DNA of 64,000 nucleotides from Thalassolituus hydrocarboniclasticus (GCF_025345565.1 NZ_CP054475.1:3885129-3949128); one strand, 5' to 3'. Counted from the stretch's first letter, positions 10,695 to 20,237 are shown. Notes: a model not told the origin generated them from the sequence alone. Numbers and translations are program-made.

Positions 10695-10733
10695 GTGTCT
10701 GCAGGAAACGCAAACATACAAACAGCACGCATA

Positions 10734-10758
10734 AAAAAACCGCCCGCAGGCGGTTTTA
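10734..10758 (-). terminator. Terminator of rpoH (minus strand)
   Basis: The stem AAAACCGCC / GGCGGTTTT with a CGCA loop has an A-run on its left, which is a T-run for minus-strand transcripts ending after rpoH. Confidence 0.8.
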
Positions 10759-10794
10759 TAAGAGAGGCGGTTTAAGCAGAAAACCGCATCGGCA

Positions 10795-11664
10795 TCAGGC
10801 TGGCAGTAATGCCCCGCCCATGGCTTCTTTCAGTTTCTTCATCGCGTTCTTTTCCAGCTGACGGATACGCTCAGCAGATACCTGATAAACCGCCGCCAGA
10901 TCGTGCAGAGTGGCTTTTTCTTCACTCAGCCAGCGCTGCTGCAGAATCGCACGGCTGCGCTCATCCAGCTGATCCAGCGCCATATGCAGACGGTCGTTGG
11001 AATCCTGCTCGAAGTTATCCGACTCAACCATCAGCGCCGGGTCGGCACTGTGATCTTCCAGATAATGAGCCGGAGCCTGATAGGCGGTTTCGTCATCGTC
11101 ATCGACACCGGCATCAAACGCCGCGTCGTAAGCATTCAGACGGCCTTCCATCTCAAATACGGTTTTGGTTTCCACACCGAGATCTTCGGCAATGGATTTG
11201 GCTTCTGCCTGGCTCAGCCAGCCCAGACGCTTCTTCTGGCTGCGCAGGTTAAAGAACAGCTTACGCTGGGCCTTGGTGGTGGCCACTTTAACGATGCGCC
11301 AGTTGCGCAGAATAAATTCGTGAATTTCGGCCTTGATCCAGTGCACAGCGAAGGACACCAGACGCACACCCACTTCCGGGTTAAAACGCTTAACTGCCTT
11401 CATCAGGCCAACGTTACCTTCCTGAATCAGGTCAGCCTGATTCAAACCATAGCCGGAGTAGCTGCGGGCGATATGGACAACAAAACGCATGTGCGCCATA
11501 ACCAGACGGCGTGCGGCTTCGAGATCGGCGTGATAATGAAGTTGTTCCGCCAGATGCTTCTCTTCTTCCGGGGTGAGCACAGGAATCGCATTAACCGTGG
11601 CAATGTACGACTCCAGGTTTGCACCAGGGGACAAAGCGTTAACGGCTTGCATACCTTTGTTCAT
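10795..11664 (-). CDS. rpoH: RNA polymerase heat-shock sigma factor (sigma-32)
   Basis: A 289-residue sigma-70 family factor. Region 2 contains [24 protein letters not shown], and the diagnostic RpoH box reads [18 protein letters not shown]. Region 4.2 ends the protein ([18 protein letters not shown]). The start at 11664 has GAGGAAGG upstream; the frame is open 27 codons further. It directs heat-shock transcription. A sigma-E-like promoter lies upstream (11748-11775). It follows ftsX on the same strand, the order seen in Pseudomonas and E. coli. Confidence 0.97.
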   Translation of the reverse strand: MNKGMQAVNALSPGANLESYIATVNAIPVLTPEEEKHLAEQLHYHADLEAARRLVMAHMRFVVHIARSYSGYGLNQADLIQEGNVGLMKAVKRFNPEVGVRLVSFAVHWIKAEIHEFILRNWRIVKVATTKAQRKLFFNLRSQKKRLGWLSQAEAKSIAEDLGVETKTVFEMEGRLNAYDAAFDAGVDDDDETAYQAPAHYLEDHSADPALMVESDNFEQDSNDRLHMALDQLDERSRAILQQRWLSEEKATLHDLAAVYQVSAERIRQLEKNAMKKLKEAMGGALLPA

Positions 11665-11747
11665 TGAACCTTCCTCTTTATGCCTCTGTGAGGTGCGTTT
11701 TGCAGCCTCTGCGAAGTATGTTGGCGATGAGTTTAGCACTTGCAAAC

Positions 11748-11775
11748 TCGGACAGCCAATACGCCATTAAGTTCC
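11748..11775 (-). promoter_or_regulatory. Sigma-E-like promoter of rpoH
   Basis: Read on the minus strand, GGAACTT (11769-11775) is followed after 16 bp by TCCGA (11748-11752). This closely matches the extracytoplasmic-stress sigma-E (AlgU) consensus of GGAACTT and TCTGA. It would start transcription about 75-80 bases before the rpoH ATG. rpoH is a sigma-E target in E. coli. Confidence 0.65.
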
Positions 11776-11807
11776 TTTACGGAACAATACATTCGGTTTT
11801 TACAGGA

Positions 11808-12788
11808 TCAGGGTTCTATATGATCCAAATGCCGGCTGACCGACCACCAGGCGCCTAGCCAGCCCAGCAACATTGCCGCCAGCAGCAGTATCATCGCCGC
11901 TCCGGCCGACAGTGGTTTCAGTTCAAAGCCAGAACCATAAAGCTCGGCCAGATCCGCCACCGGGCCGTTCAGCAACGCCCAGCACAGAATCAGCAACAAC
12001 CAGGCCAGCAGGCCTCCCACCATGCCATACCATAACCCGGTATACAGGAACGGGCGGCGCACGTAAGCATTGGTACCACCGACCAGCTTCACCACACGGA
12101 TTTCGTCCACCCGTGCGGCAATCGCCAGGCGGATGGTATTACCCACCACCAGCAGAATCGCCAGCGCCAGCAACACACCCAGCACGCCGATTAAACGCTC
12201 GGCCAGTGCCAGCATCGCCTGCAGACGTTCCACCCAGGCCATATCCAGCTGCACACTATCGACCAGCTGGTAGGATTTAAGTTGCTCAATCAGGCGTAAC
12301 AACGCGGCCTGTTCAATGCCCAGCGGCGGCTCGACCAGAATCACCGCTGGCAGCGGGTTATCCGGCAGAAAATCCAGTGCCGCCTGCAGGCCACTGTTAT
12401 CGCGGAAATCATCCAGTGCGGTATCGGCATCGATAAATTCGGTATTGGCCACGCTGTCGAGGGCGGCAATACGGTCACTCAGCTGCTGGCCCTGCTGCTC
12501 GGTCGCCTTTGGTGTCAGATACAGCGTAATCCGCCCCGATGCCTGAAAGCGGCCGCTGAGCTGCTCCATATTATCCAGCGCCATCCACAGCGCGCCCGGT
12601 AAGGTCAGGGCAATGGCAATCACCATCCAGGTCAGCAGGCTGCCCAGCGGTTTGCTCAGCAGGCGCATCAGGGTTTCCACCGCCACCAGCTGATGGTTAG
12701 CCGCCCAGGCATTCAGCCGTTTGCGTACGCCAATTTCCTGTAACGACGCTCCGGCCTGAGTTTTAACCGTATGCTTCGGCTCAGCCAT
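11808..12788 (-). CDS. ftsX: Cell-division ABC transporter permease FtsX
   Basis: About 326 residues. The N-terminal cytoplasmic segment is followed by a first membrane helix (LLTWMVIAIALTLPGALWM), a periplasmic domain, and three more helices in the C-terminal half, the FtsX topology. The start at 12788 has GGAGGT upstream and overlaps the end of ftsE by 8 bp, so translation is coupled. With FtsE it regulates amidase activation and septal peptidoglycan splitting. It sits in the ftsY-ftsE-ftsX-rpoH order. Confidence 0.95.
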   Translation of the reverse strand: MAEPKHTVKTQAGASLQEIGVRKRLNAWAANHQLVAVETLMRLLSKPLGSLLTWMVIAIALTLPGALWMALDNMEQLSGRFQASGRITLYLTPKATEQQGQQLSDRIAALDSVANTEFIDADTALDDFRDNSGLQAALDFLPDNPLPAVILVEPPLGIEQAALLRLIEQLKSYQLVDSVQLDMAWVERLQAMLALAERLIGVLGVLLALAILLVVGNTIRLAIAARVDEIRVVKLVGGTNAYVRRPFLYTGLWYGMVGGLLAWLLLILCWALLNGPVADLAELYGSGFELKPLSAGAAMILLLAAMLLGWLGAWWSVSRHLDHIEP

Positions 12789-13473
12789 AAATACCTCCGG
12801 CACCGGCGATCTGACCTTCGTGCAGATGACCATGATCGAGGATCAGGCGGCGGTGCCCCATGCGTTCAATCAGGGCAATATCGTGGCTGGCAATCAGCAC
12901 GGTAACACCCACCTGCTGGAAGCGCAGAAACAGATTCATAATCTCGGCCGACAATTCAGGGTCGAGGTTACCGGTTGGCTCATCCGCCAACAGCAGTGCC
13001 GGCTTGTTCACCACCGCACGGGCAATACCAACGCGCTGTTGCTCACCACCGGACAATTCAATCGGGTTACGTTTTTCCATGCCCAGCAGGCCAACCGAGT
13101 CGAGGGCCGCACGCACACGGCGTCCGGCTTCGGCCGGGGTATAACCGGCAATCTGCAGAGGGAGGGCGACGTTATCAAAGACGCTGCGGTCAAACAGCAG
13201 TTGGTGATTCTGGAACACCACACCGACTTTGCGGCGCAGGTAAGGGATCTGCCCGGCGCGCAGGCGCCCGAGGTTCTGACCATCGACAAACACCTGACCA
13301 CGGGAAGGACGCTCCATCAGCATCATCAGCTTCAGCAACGTACTTTTGCCGGCACCGCTGTGCCCGGTAAGAAAGGCAAATTCGCCACGGGCCAGCTCAA
13401 AGCTGATGCCACTGAGGGCTTCTTTGCCTCCGGGGTAACGTTTACCGACCCGGTCAAACTGCACCATGGTCAT
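12781..13473 (-). CDS. ftsE: Cell-division ATP-binding protein FtsE
   Basis: A 230-residue ABC ATPase with Walker [11 protein letters not shown]-loop VVFQNHQLL, signature LSGGEQQR, Walker [13 protein letters not shown] and H-loop ASHD. It forms the FtsEX complex with the overlapping ftsX product at the divisome. GGAG precedes the ATG at a suitable distance. It starts 20 bp after ftsY. Confidence 0.97.
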   Translation of the reverse strand: MTMVQFDRVGKRYPGGKEALSGISFELARGEFAFLTGHSGAGKSTLLKLMMLMERPSRGQVFVDGQNLGRLRAGQIPYLRRKVGVVFQNHQLLFDRSVFDNVALPLQIAGYTPAEAGRRVRAALDSVGLLGMEKRNPIELSGGEQQRVGIARAVVNKPALLLADEPTGNLDPELSAEIMNLFLRFQQVGVTVLIASHDIALIERMGHRRLILDHGHLHEGQIAGAGGIYG

Positions 13474-13493
13474 ATCCGGCTCCTGTTTTTATG

Positions 13494-14732
13494 TCAGTCG
13501 GTTTCTTTTTGCTCGCGCTGGAACAGTGCACGGGTAAATTCTTCAGCATTAAAAGGACGCAGGTCGTCGATGCCCTCGCCCACACCGATATAACGTACCG
13601 GCAGGCCAAAGTGGCGGGCCAGCGCGAAAATAATACCGCCCTTGGCAGTGCCATCGAGCTTGGTCAGGGTCAGGCCGGTCACGCCGACCGCCTGCTGGAA
13701 CTGACGCGCCTGGTTAATGGCGTTCTGGCCGGTTCCCGCATCCAGCACCAGCATCACTTCGTGCGGTGCGCTGTCGTCGAGTTTTTTCATCACCCGCACG
13801 ACTTTTTCCAGTTCCTGCATCAGGTTGTCTTTGGTGTGCAGACGACCGGCGGTATCGGCAATCAGAACATCGACCTTGCGCGCTTTGGCCGCTTCCAGTG
13901 CATCGTACAGAACCGAAGCTGAATCGGCGCCGGTGTGCTGGGCAATCACCGGTACATTGTTGCGTTCACCCCAGACCTGCAGTTGTTCAACCGCTGCGGC
14001 ACGGAAGGTATCACCGGCCGCCAGCATGACGTTTTTGCCATCGCTCTGGAATTGCTTGGCCAGCTTACCGATGGTGGTGGTTTTCCCCACACCGTTAATA
14101 CCAACCATCAGAATCACATAAGGCTTTTTGCTGCTGTCGATCACCAGCGGGGCCTGCACACTCCCCAGGGTATCCTGCAGCTCGCCAATTAAGGCGTTAT
14201 AGAGGGCATCGGAATCACTCAGTTCCTTGCGGCTGACGCGGGCGGTCAGGCGACTCATGATGTCCTGCGTGGCTTCGACACCCACGTCGGCCATGATCAG
14301 CTGGGTTTCCAGTTCTTCCAGCAGGTCATCGTCGATTTCTTTTTTGCCCAGCAACAGATTGGCCAGGCCATCGCTCAGGCCGCTGCGGGTTTTGCTCAGG
14401 CCCTGACGGATACGGCTGAAAAAGCCCGGCTTTTTCGTGCCCTGATTATCCAGCGGTTTATCCTGAGTCTGCGGCTGGGCCGGAGCCGGAACTTCAGCAA
14501 CCGGAGCTTCAACTGGTTCGTCTTCAGCAACTGCTTCATCTTCAGCAACAGGGCTTTCTGCAGCCTCCGGCACCACCACTTCGGCGGCTGGTGCTGCGGT
14601 TACGGCTTCCGAACCGTCAGCCTGCACCTGTTCAGGAGACGGTTCAGCAGATTGTTCTGGGGATTCAGATTCCGCCGGGGTTTCTTTGGCAGCTTCCGGG
14701 GTATTCTTTTTGCGCTTAAAAAAATCAAACAT
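13494..14732 (-). CDS. ftsY: Signal recognition particle receptor FtsY
   Basis: A 412-residue SRP receptor GTPase for co-translational targeting of membrane proteins. The first ~95 residues are the acidic A domain, rich in Glu, Ala and Pro with repeats such as [20 protein letters not shown]. The NG domain follows, with G1 [11 protein letters not shown]3 [11 protein letters not shown] and G4 [10 protein letters not shown]. The ribosome binding site is weak. It is the first gene of the ftsYEX operon and diverges from the gene at 14988. Confidence 0.97.
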   Translation of the reverse strand: MFDFFKRKKNTPEAAKETPAESESPEQSAEPSPEQVQADGSEAVTAAPAAEVVVPEAAESPVAEDEAVAEDEPVEAPVAEVPAPAQPQTQDKPLDNQGTKKPGFFSRIRQGLSKTRSGLSDGLANLLLGKKEIDDDLLEELETQLIMADVGVEATQDIMSRLTARVSRKELSDSDALYNALIGELQDTLGSVQAPLVIDSSKKPYVILMVGINGVGKTTTIGKLAKQFQSDGKNVMLAAGDTFRAAAVEQLQVWGERNNVPVIAQHTGADSASVLYDALEAAKARKVDVLIADTAGRLHTKDNLMQELEKVVRVMKKLDDSAPHEVMLVLDAGTGQNAINQARQFQQAVGVTGLTLTKLDGTAKGGIIFALARHFGLPVRYIGVGEGIDDLRPFNAEEFTRALFQREQKETD

Positions 14733-14987
14733 CGGGGTACTCAGACATCAGGGACAATAATGGATGTTCGTCAGGCGCCGGCGTTGCAGAATGCTGCGAA
14801 GCTGTGAGGTTTAGCGAAACAGTGCAATCAGGCCAAAGCCCATCACGTTATTTCCGCACCCGGCGTCAGGGCGCTATCCTACCATCATTCCGCCGTATGT
14901 AATCGGCAGCGGATAAATTTCACCCCGCATTCAGGGCATGTTTGCGCCTGAAACCGGCAACCTCCATCAAACCGGGATAATCACCCT

Positions 14988-15785
14988 ATGCTGCATGGCT
15001 TCAGCCGTACCACTCTGAGCGCTCTGATTATCATCTGTCTGCTGCTGATCAGCTGGATTAATCTCGGCCTGAAAGATGAAGAACAACAGCCATTACCGGT
15101 GCTGCAGCAACCGCCGCTGGCCGCTACTGGCTGGCAGTTCTGGCAGAGTCTGGAAGGTGTCGGTGTTTATCTGCGCAGTGCCGGCGATGTGAATGGTGGC
15201 TATCTGGCACTGCGCACCACCAGCGCTGTGTACACACTGAAGCTGCCCGCCACAGACTGGGCCGAAAGCCTGAAACAGCAACTGCCCGGCAACCTGACAG
15301 GAGGCCCGGCGCTGCTGCTGATTGCCGGGCCATGGGATGAACTCAGTCAGAAAACCATGGCCGCTTACGCCATCCGCAGCCTGAATCTGCAGCCGCTGCA
15401 ACCTCTCAGCGGGCGGCTGCCGGTCTGTATTCAGGAGCACCTGGCTGGTGCACTGTGGCTGGGACAGAAACTCGGACTGGAGTGGCAGGTTCTGGCAGCC
15501 TTGCCCGGCACACTGGCCAGCACATCGCCTTCATATATGCCACCACTGCCGCAGCGCAGTGACTGGGATAACTGGCGCACGGAACAGAGCCGTTCGCTGC
15601 GCCAACGCTGGCAGGATGATCGTGATCAGATCGACATTCAGGCCGATCTTGCCTACTATCGCCTGCCGGAAGACCTCTACCGCCAGCTGTACACCCAGCT
15701 CGGCCAGAGCCAGAAAACCGCTCCCGCTGAATTGCTGCACTGTCTGTCGGCAGCTCAGCCGCAGCGCGAACCCAGCCAGCACTGA
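14988..15785 (+). CDS. Hypothetical membrane-anchored protein between ftsY and rsmD
   Basis: A 265-residue protein of unknown function. One N-terminal membrane helix (TLSALIIICLLLISWINLGL, about residues 9-28) anchors a soluble domain, probably periplasmic. In Pseudomonas this locus holds one or two M16 zinc peptidase genes. The C-terminal segment LAYYRLPEDLYRQLYTQL resembles the end of M16 peptidases, but no HxxEH zinc motif is present. It could be a decayed or non-catalytic M16 relative; this is weak inference. It lies 7 bp before rsmD, so the two are probably co-transcribed. Confidence 0.7.
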   Translation: MLHGFSRTTLSALIIICLLLISWINLGLKDEEQQPLPVLQQPPLAATGWQFWQSLEGVGVYLRSAGDVNGGYLALRTTSAVYTLKLPATDWAESLKQQLPGNLTGGPALLLIAGPWDELSQKTMAAYAIRSLNLQPLQPLSGRLPVCIQEHLAGALWLGQKLGLEWQVLAALPGTLASTSPSYMPPLPQRSDWDNWRTEQSRSLRQRWQDDRDQIDIQADLAYYRLPEDLYRQLYTQLGQSQKTAPAELLHCLSAAQPQREPSQH

Positions 15786-15792
15786 AGAACTC

Positions 15793-16356
15793 ATGAGCAA
15801 AATCCAATCCCAGCAACTGCGTATTATTGGTGGTCAGTGGCGCTCCCGCCGCCTGCGTTTTCCTGCCGTCGATGGCCTGCGTCCGACCATGGACCGGGTA
15901 CGTGAGACCGTCTTTAACTGGCTGCAGTACGATGTCGAAGGCGCACGCACACTGGATGCCTTTGCCGGTTCCGGCGCGCTGGGCTTCGAAGCATTGTCGC
16001 GTGGCGCGAAGGAAGTGATTTTTCTGGAGAAGCATCCCAATGCGGCCCTGCAGCTGCGCGAAAATCTGGAAATTCTGCAGGCACGCAACGCTCAGGTCTG
16101 GGCCGGCGATGCCCTGCTGTGGCTGCAACAGAATCCGGAGCCTTTTGATCTGGTGTTTCTCGATCCGCCGTTTGGCAAAGACCTGCTGCAACCGGCCATC
16201 GATGCCCTGCGCCTGCTGCCCGGAGCACTGGTGTATATCGAGCATGAAGTTCGCCTGCAGCCACTGTTTCCGGCTAACTGGCAGGAAATCAAACATAAGG
16301 AAACCAAAGAGTTCTGTTTCCGCCTGTTTGAAGTAATGGCGGACCCGGAGCCCTGA
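15793..16356 (+). CDS. rsmD: 16S rRNA (guanine966-N2)-methyltransferase
   Basis: A 187-residue SAM-dependent methyltransferase that modifies G966 of 16S rRNA. The SAM-binding motif DAFAGSGALGFEALSRGA and the catalytic motif FLDPPF are both present, and RIIGGQWRSRRL is the typical N-terminus. The ATG at 15793 gives the family length; the frame is open further upstream. A GAAG element precedes the ATG. Confidence 0.95.
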   Translation: MSKIQSQQLRIIGGQWRSRRLRFPAVDGLRPTMDRVRETVFNWLQYDVEGARTLDAFAGSGALGFEALSRGAKEVIFLEKHPNAALQLRENLEILQARNAQVWAGDALLWLQQNPEPFDLVFLDPPFGKDLLQPAIDALRLLPGALVYIEHEVRLQPLFPANWQEIKHKETKEFCFRLFEVMADPEP

Positions 16357-16485
16357 TTTTTATTGTTTTTTGATTGAGTTATCAAAAGGGCTGAAGAATT
16401 CCCCGGCAGGCGATGATAGAGTAGCGCCGCCTGCCACTTAGCGGCAGCTCAATTCTGCTCAATCAGCAATCAATAAGGACATTCC

Positions 16486-17292
16486 ATGCTGAAGACCCTT
16501 TCTTTTCTTACCCTTTGCCTGTTAACCGCATTCCGCGCCCAGGCGATTGAAGTCGTTGACTACCCGATTTACCTCGGCGGCGCACAGTCACTGAAGGCCG
16601 TTATCCTGCCGCTGAAAAACGACAACAGCAAAGCACTGGTACAGGTTTCCGGAGTTAACCACGCCGTCGACCGGGTGGTATTTCTGGCTGAATTACAAAA
16701 CCGCGGCCAGAGCTCTGTTGCCTACCGCATCGCCTACGATGGCCAGCCAAGAACCCTGATTTTAAAAGGCATGAACTGGGGTAATGAGTACTTTCAGGTA
16801 TTCCTGCCAGATACTGGCCGTGACGGGGTAAACGTTGGCACCGTTGAGCAAAGCGAAACCGACCCTACCCGTGAAGCCCTGGTTGAGCGCTACGGCCTGC
16901 AGAACAGCGAAGGTATCCAGAAAAAGCTGGCTCAGTTTAACCGTGATAAACACGTTAAGAACACCGAAGCCATGCTCAGCGAAAAAGACAGCGAAGCCAG
17001 CCAGGCCTGCGGCAGCACCATCAAGACCCGTATTGACTGGACCAGCGTGAATGACGAGCTGCTGAAGGATGTCAGCATCGGCGCTTACTGTTCACAGGTC
17101 GCCGGCGAAATGGCCCGTATCTGTGGCTATCACCCACAATTCAAGGCCGATCTGGCGGCACTGCAGACGGTGCAATGCAAGTTTGGTGAGGTTCTGAAGC
17201 TGCGCCGTCAGGGCAACGAAGTGACCTTTATGACGGCAAAAGACGCCGCCAACCAGTCTGATTTTGTTAACGCCTACCTGCGTAATTTCTGA
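16486..17292 (+). CDS. Hypothetical secreted protein
   Basis: A 268-residue protein with a clear signal peptide (TLSFLTLCLLTAFRAQA, cleavage near residue 20) and no other membrane segment, so it is probably periplasmic. Four cysteines in the C-terminal half could form two disulfides. I do not recognise a family. AAGGA precedes the ATG. The gene stands alone between rsmD and a convergent TetR gene. Confidence 0.75.
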   Translation: MLKTLSFLTLCLLTAFRAQAIEVVDYPIYLGGAQSLKAVILPLKNDNSKALVQVSGVNHAVDRVVFLAELQNRGQSSVAYRIAYDGQPRTLILKGMNWGNEYFQVFLPDTGRDGVNVGTVEQSETDPTREALVERYGLQNSEGIQKKLAQFNRDKHVKNTEAMLSEKDSEASQACGSTIKTRIDWTSVNDELLKDVSIGAYCSQVAGEMARICGYHPQFKADLAALQTVQCKFGEVLKLRRQGNEVTFMTAKDAANQSDFVNAYLRNF

Positions 17293-17337
17293 TTACCGCC
17301 ATCGTACTTCCGGCCCGCTAACGGGCCGGAAACCACG

Positions 17338-18012
17338 TTAACCGACGGTTTCTTCGTCGGCCTCCAGCCAGCTCGGACGCGGAATAAACTGCTGTTGCAG
17401 CTGATTCATCGCCTCGCGGTATTCGTCGGTCAGATAGGGCCGCTCCAGCGTAAACACCTGATAAATACCGCCGCGCAACAGCTCCGGCGAAATCGCATCA
17501 ACGTCAGCATTGAGCAGATTGCAGCGCAGGAAAGAAAACCAGGACGTCACCACAATCCAGGTATTCAGCGCCAGACTGGCGATGTCAGCTTCGCTGATGC
17601 GGATAATGCCAGCCTCGGCCAGCCCACGGAAAATCTGCTGCACCCGTTGCAGACACAGGCGGAAAAACGCGCGGTAACGGGCATGCAGTTCAGCGTCGGC
17701 CAGCAGCAGATGCTCCATATCGCGGTGCATAAAGCGGTAATCCCACAGACCGCTGAAGATGTCCTGCAGATAACGCAGTTTATCCAGTGGTTGCAGCGCG
17801 CGTTCTTCCGGCACCTGCAGAATATCCAGCACCCGGCTTTCATAGCGCTCAAACAGGGCAAAGATAATCGCCTGCTTATTTTTGAAGTGGTAATACAGAT
17901 TGCCCGGCGAAATCGCCAGATGGGCGGCAATATGATTGGTTGTTACCTTGCGCTCACCCTGCTCATTAAAGAGCTGCAGGCTGGCGTCGAGAATTCGTTC
18001 TTTAGTACTCAT
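17338..18012 (-). CDS. TetR-family regulator of the adjacent dehydrogenase operon
   Basis: A 224-residue TetR protein. The N-terminal HTH is VTTNHIAAHLAISPGNLYYHFKN (about residues 23-45), and the long C-terminal ligand domain has tryptophan-rich segments seen in TetR proteins near lipid and alcohol oxidation genes. It diverges from the aldehyde dehydrogenase operon; a perfect palindrome at 18152-18169 between them is the likely operator. The ligand is unknown, possibly a fatty aldehyde, alcohol or acyl compound. The frame starts at an ATG shortly after the divergent promoter region. Confidence 0.88.
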   Translation of the reverse strand: MSTKERILDASLQLFNEQGERKVTTNHIAAHLAISPGNLYYHFKNKQAIIFALFERYESRVLDILQVPEERALQPLDKLRYLQDIFSGLWDYRFMHRDMEHLLLADAELHARYRAFFRLCLQRVQQIFRGLAEAGIIRISEADIASLALNTWIVVTSWFSFLRCNLLNADVDAISPELLRGGIYQVFTLERPYLTDEYREAMNQLQQQFIPRPSWLEADEETVG

Positions 18013-18143
18013 GCCGTTTCCGCTGTCGCTGCCCGTATTACTGATAAAACGCCGGGCGTCATGTTGTCAGGCGCAGGCTCACACAGATTGGCCGCAAATG
18101 CCATGCGCAGAAGGTTGATCTTCGCCATCATTCTTTTACAGTG

Positions 18144-18172
18144 TTGACCTTTTAGAGTAATGACTCTAATAA
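18144..18172 (+). promoter_or_regulatory. Aldehyde dehydrogenase promoter with operator in the spacer
   Basis: TTGACC (18144-18149) and TAATAA (18167-18172) are separated by 17 bp, near the sigma-70 consensus. The palindrome TTAGAGTAATGACTCTAA (18152-18169, 7-bp perfect arms) fills the spacer and touches the -10. A repressor bound here would block RNA polymerase directly. The divergent TetR protein is the obvious candidate. Confidence 0.75.
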
Positions 18173-18194
18173 TACCAACCGACGAAAGCAAACC

Positions 18195-18202
18195 AATAAT
18201 AA
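18195..18202 (+). promoter_or_regulatory. AANAANAA (Hfq/Crc-type) motif in the aldehyde dehydrogenase leader
   Basis: AATAATAA lies in the mRNA leader just upstream of the CAGGAG ribosome binding site. In Pseudomonas such A-rich AANAANAA motifs bind Hfq-Crc and repress translation of catabolic genes. A similar motif lies at 20244-20251 directly after the start codon of the GMC oxidoreductase gene. This is a motif match only. Confidence 0.4.
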
Positions 18203-18222
18203 CTATCCCGCAGGAGCCCAGT

Positions 18223-19665
18223 ATGGTCGCGACGGTTACCAGTCTCCACTCTCCCAATGAAGAGCTCGAGCGCATGCACAGCCTGTTCAAACAACAGCAA
18301 CAGGCGTTCCGTAACAACCCGATGCCGTCCGCCGACGAGCGCATTGCCGATCTGAAGCGTCTGAAGGCTGCCATCCTGAAGTATCAGGATGAACTGGCTG
18401 CTGCGGTGAACCAGGATTTCAGCTGCCGTTCAACCGACGAAACCATGATCGCCGAGATCATGACCAGCGTTGAAGGCATCAACTACGCCTGCAAACGTCT
18501 GCGCGGCTGGATGAAACCGTCCAAGCGCCACGTCAGCATGCTGTTTGCGCCGTCACACAACCATGTGATGTACCAGCCACTGGGCGTGATCGGCATTATG
18601 GTGCCCTGGAACTACCCGATTCAGCTGGCCCTGCTGCCGCTGATGACCGCACTGGCCGCCGGTAACCGCGCCATGATCAAGATGTCTGAGTTCACGCCGG
18701 TGACCAACAAGGTGCTGAAAAAACTGCTGGCGGAAGTCTTCAACGAGAATCAGGTAGCCCTGATCGAAGGTGAAGTGGAGGTGTCCTCCGCCTTTGCCGA
18801 AGTACCATGGGACCATCTGGTGTTCACCGGCTCTACCGCCGTTGGCCGCATCGTCATGGCCGCCGCGGCGAAAAACCTGACACCGGTTACCCTGGAGCTG
18901 GGCGGTAAGTCACCAGCCATTATCGCACCGGGTGCCAGCATGAAGGATGCCGTTGAGCGCATCTGTTTCGGTAAATCCCTGAACGCCGGTCAGACCTGTA
19001 TCGCACCCGATTACGTGCTGCTGCCGGCTGGTCAGGAACAGGAATTTATCGACACCTACCAGGCCACCTTCGCCCGTATGTATCCGACCATCCGCGACAA
19101 CAGCGATTACACCGCGGTGGTGAACGAACGTCAGCACCAGCGCCTGCAGGCCTGGGTCGCCGATGCGAAAGAAAAAGGCGCGAAAATTACCGTGGTCAAT
19201 CCGGCCAACGAAGACTTCAGCGGCACCCGCAAGATGCCACTGCACATTGTCGAAAACGGCAGCGCCGAGATGAAAGTGCTGCAGGAAGAGCTGTTTGGCC
19301 CGGTGATGCCGGTGGTGCCTTACCGCTCACTGGATGATGCCATTGACTACGTTAACGACCGTGACCGTCCGCTGGCGCTGTACCTGTTCAGCTACGACAA
19401 AGCACTGCAGAAAAAAGTGCTGGAACGCACCCACGCCGGTGGCGTCACCATCAACGATACGCTGATGCACATCGCCCAGGATGATATGCCGTTTGGTGGT
19501 GTTGGCCCGTCCGGTATGGGTCATTACCACGGTAAAGAAGGTTTTATCGCCCTGTCGAAAGCCAAAGCGGTACACCGCAAAGGCCGCTTTAACAGCGGGC
19601 AGTTTATCTACCCACCGTACGGCGGCGCGATTCAGGGTCTGATCCGCAAGCTGTTTATCCGCTGA
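18223..19665 (+). CDS. Aldehyde dehydrogenase, coniferyl-aldehyde-dehydrogenase-like
   Basis: A 480-residue NAD(P)-dependent aldehyde dehydrogenase. The catalytic Cys259 is in GQTCIAP and the general base Glu225 is in TLELGGKSP; VFTGSTAVGR is the dinucleotide loop. The C-terminus is long and hydrophobic (FIYPPYGGAIQGLIRKLFIR), as in membrane-associated fatty or coniferyl aldehyde dehydrogenases. The ATG at 18223 follows CAGGAG; the upstream ATG at 18160 lies within the promoter and is rejected. It probably oxidises the aldehyde made by the GMC oxidoreductase two genes downstream. Confidence 0.9.
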   Translation: MVATVTSLHSPNEELERMHSLFKQQQQAFRNNPMPSADERIADLKRLKAAILKYQDELAAAVNQDFSCRSTDETMIAEIMTSVEGINYACKRLRGWMKPSKRHVSMLFAPSHNHVMYQPLGVIGIMVPWNYPIQLALLPLMTALAAGNRAMIKMSEFTPVTNKVLKKLLAEVFNENQVALIEGEVEVSSAFAEVPWDHLVFTGSTAVGRIVMAAAAKNLTPVTLELGGKSPAIIAPGASMKDAVERICFGKSLNAGQTCIAPDYVLLPAGQEQEFIDTYQATFARMYPTIRDNSDYTAVVNERQHQRLQAWVADAKEKGAKITVVNPANEDFSGTRKMPLHIVENGSAEMKVLQEELFGPVMPVVPYRSLDDAIDYVNDRDRPLALYLFSYDKALQKKVLERTHAGGVTINDTLMHIAQDDMPFGGVGPSGMGHYHGKEGFIALSKAKAVHRKGRFNSGQFIYPPYGGAIQGLIRKLFIR

Positions 19666-19676
19666 GGAGGCGTTTT

Positions 19677-20210
19677 ATGTTCAACACCTCCCGTCGTGGA
19701 TTTTTACAACTCAGTGCCAGCTCTGCCGCGGCACTGACCGTGGGCGCCTCACTGGCCGGTCTGACCGGCTGCAGCAAGGTGCCCGCGGCCGAAGGCTACA
19801 AGCTGCTGCGCGCCGGCGATATTGAATTTCTCAGCGCGCTGGCGCCGGTGATTCTGAACAAAAGCTATCCCGGCACACTGGCCGCCGAGGCTCCGGTGCG
19901 CCTGACCAAAGCGCTGGACACCCTGATCGGCACCCTCGAAGACTATTCCAGAAGCCAGCTGGTACAGCTGCTGGACGTGATGCAGGTTGCTCCGATCCGT
20001 GCCGCCATGGGCGCACAATGGGGCAGCTGGAGTGAAGCCAGCGCGGAGGAAATTGAAGCCTTTTTACAGGACTGGAAAACCAGCAGCATCCAGCTGAAGC
20101 GCATGGGCTATGGCTCGCTGTGTAAGCTTCTGACCATGTGCTGGTACTCTCAGCCAGAAACCTTTGTCAGCAGCGGCTACCCGGGCGCACCAAAGAAAAT
20201 CCCGGCCTGA
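19677..20210 (+). CDS. Tat-exported lipoprotein, gluconate-2-dehydrogenase-subunit-3-like
   Basis: A 177-residue small protein. The N-terminus has a twin-arginine motif (SRRGFLQ, residues 5-11), a hydrophobic stretch, and a lipobox LTGC with Cys32, so it is likely exported folded by Tat and lipidated. The rest resembles the small subunit of membrane-bound GMC dehydrogenases such as gluconate 2-dehydrogenase subunit 3. GAGGAGG precedes the ATG, 11 bp after the aldehyde dehydrogenase. It probably partners or tethers the next gene's product. Confidence 0.8.
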   Translation: MFNTSRRGFLQLSASSAAALTVGASLAGLTGCSKVPAAEGYKLLRAGDIEFLSALAPVILNKSYPGTLAAEAPVRLTKALDTLIGTLEDYSRSQLVQLLDVMQVAPIRAAMGAQWGSWSEASAEEIEAFLQDWKTSSIQLKRMGYGSLCKLLTMCWYSQPETFVSSGYPGAPKKIPA

Positions 20211-20237
20211 TAACACAGAATAAAAAGAGACAAGGCA

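Noticed and set aside
18160..18222. Upstream start of the aldehyde dehydrogenase at 18160
   Set aside because: This ATG lies inside the operator and just before the -10, so it cannot be in the mRNA from that promoter; the ATG at 18223 has CAGGAG.
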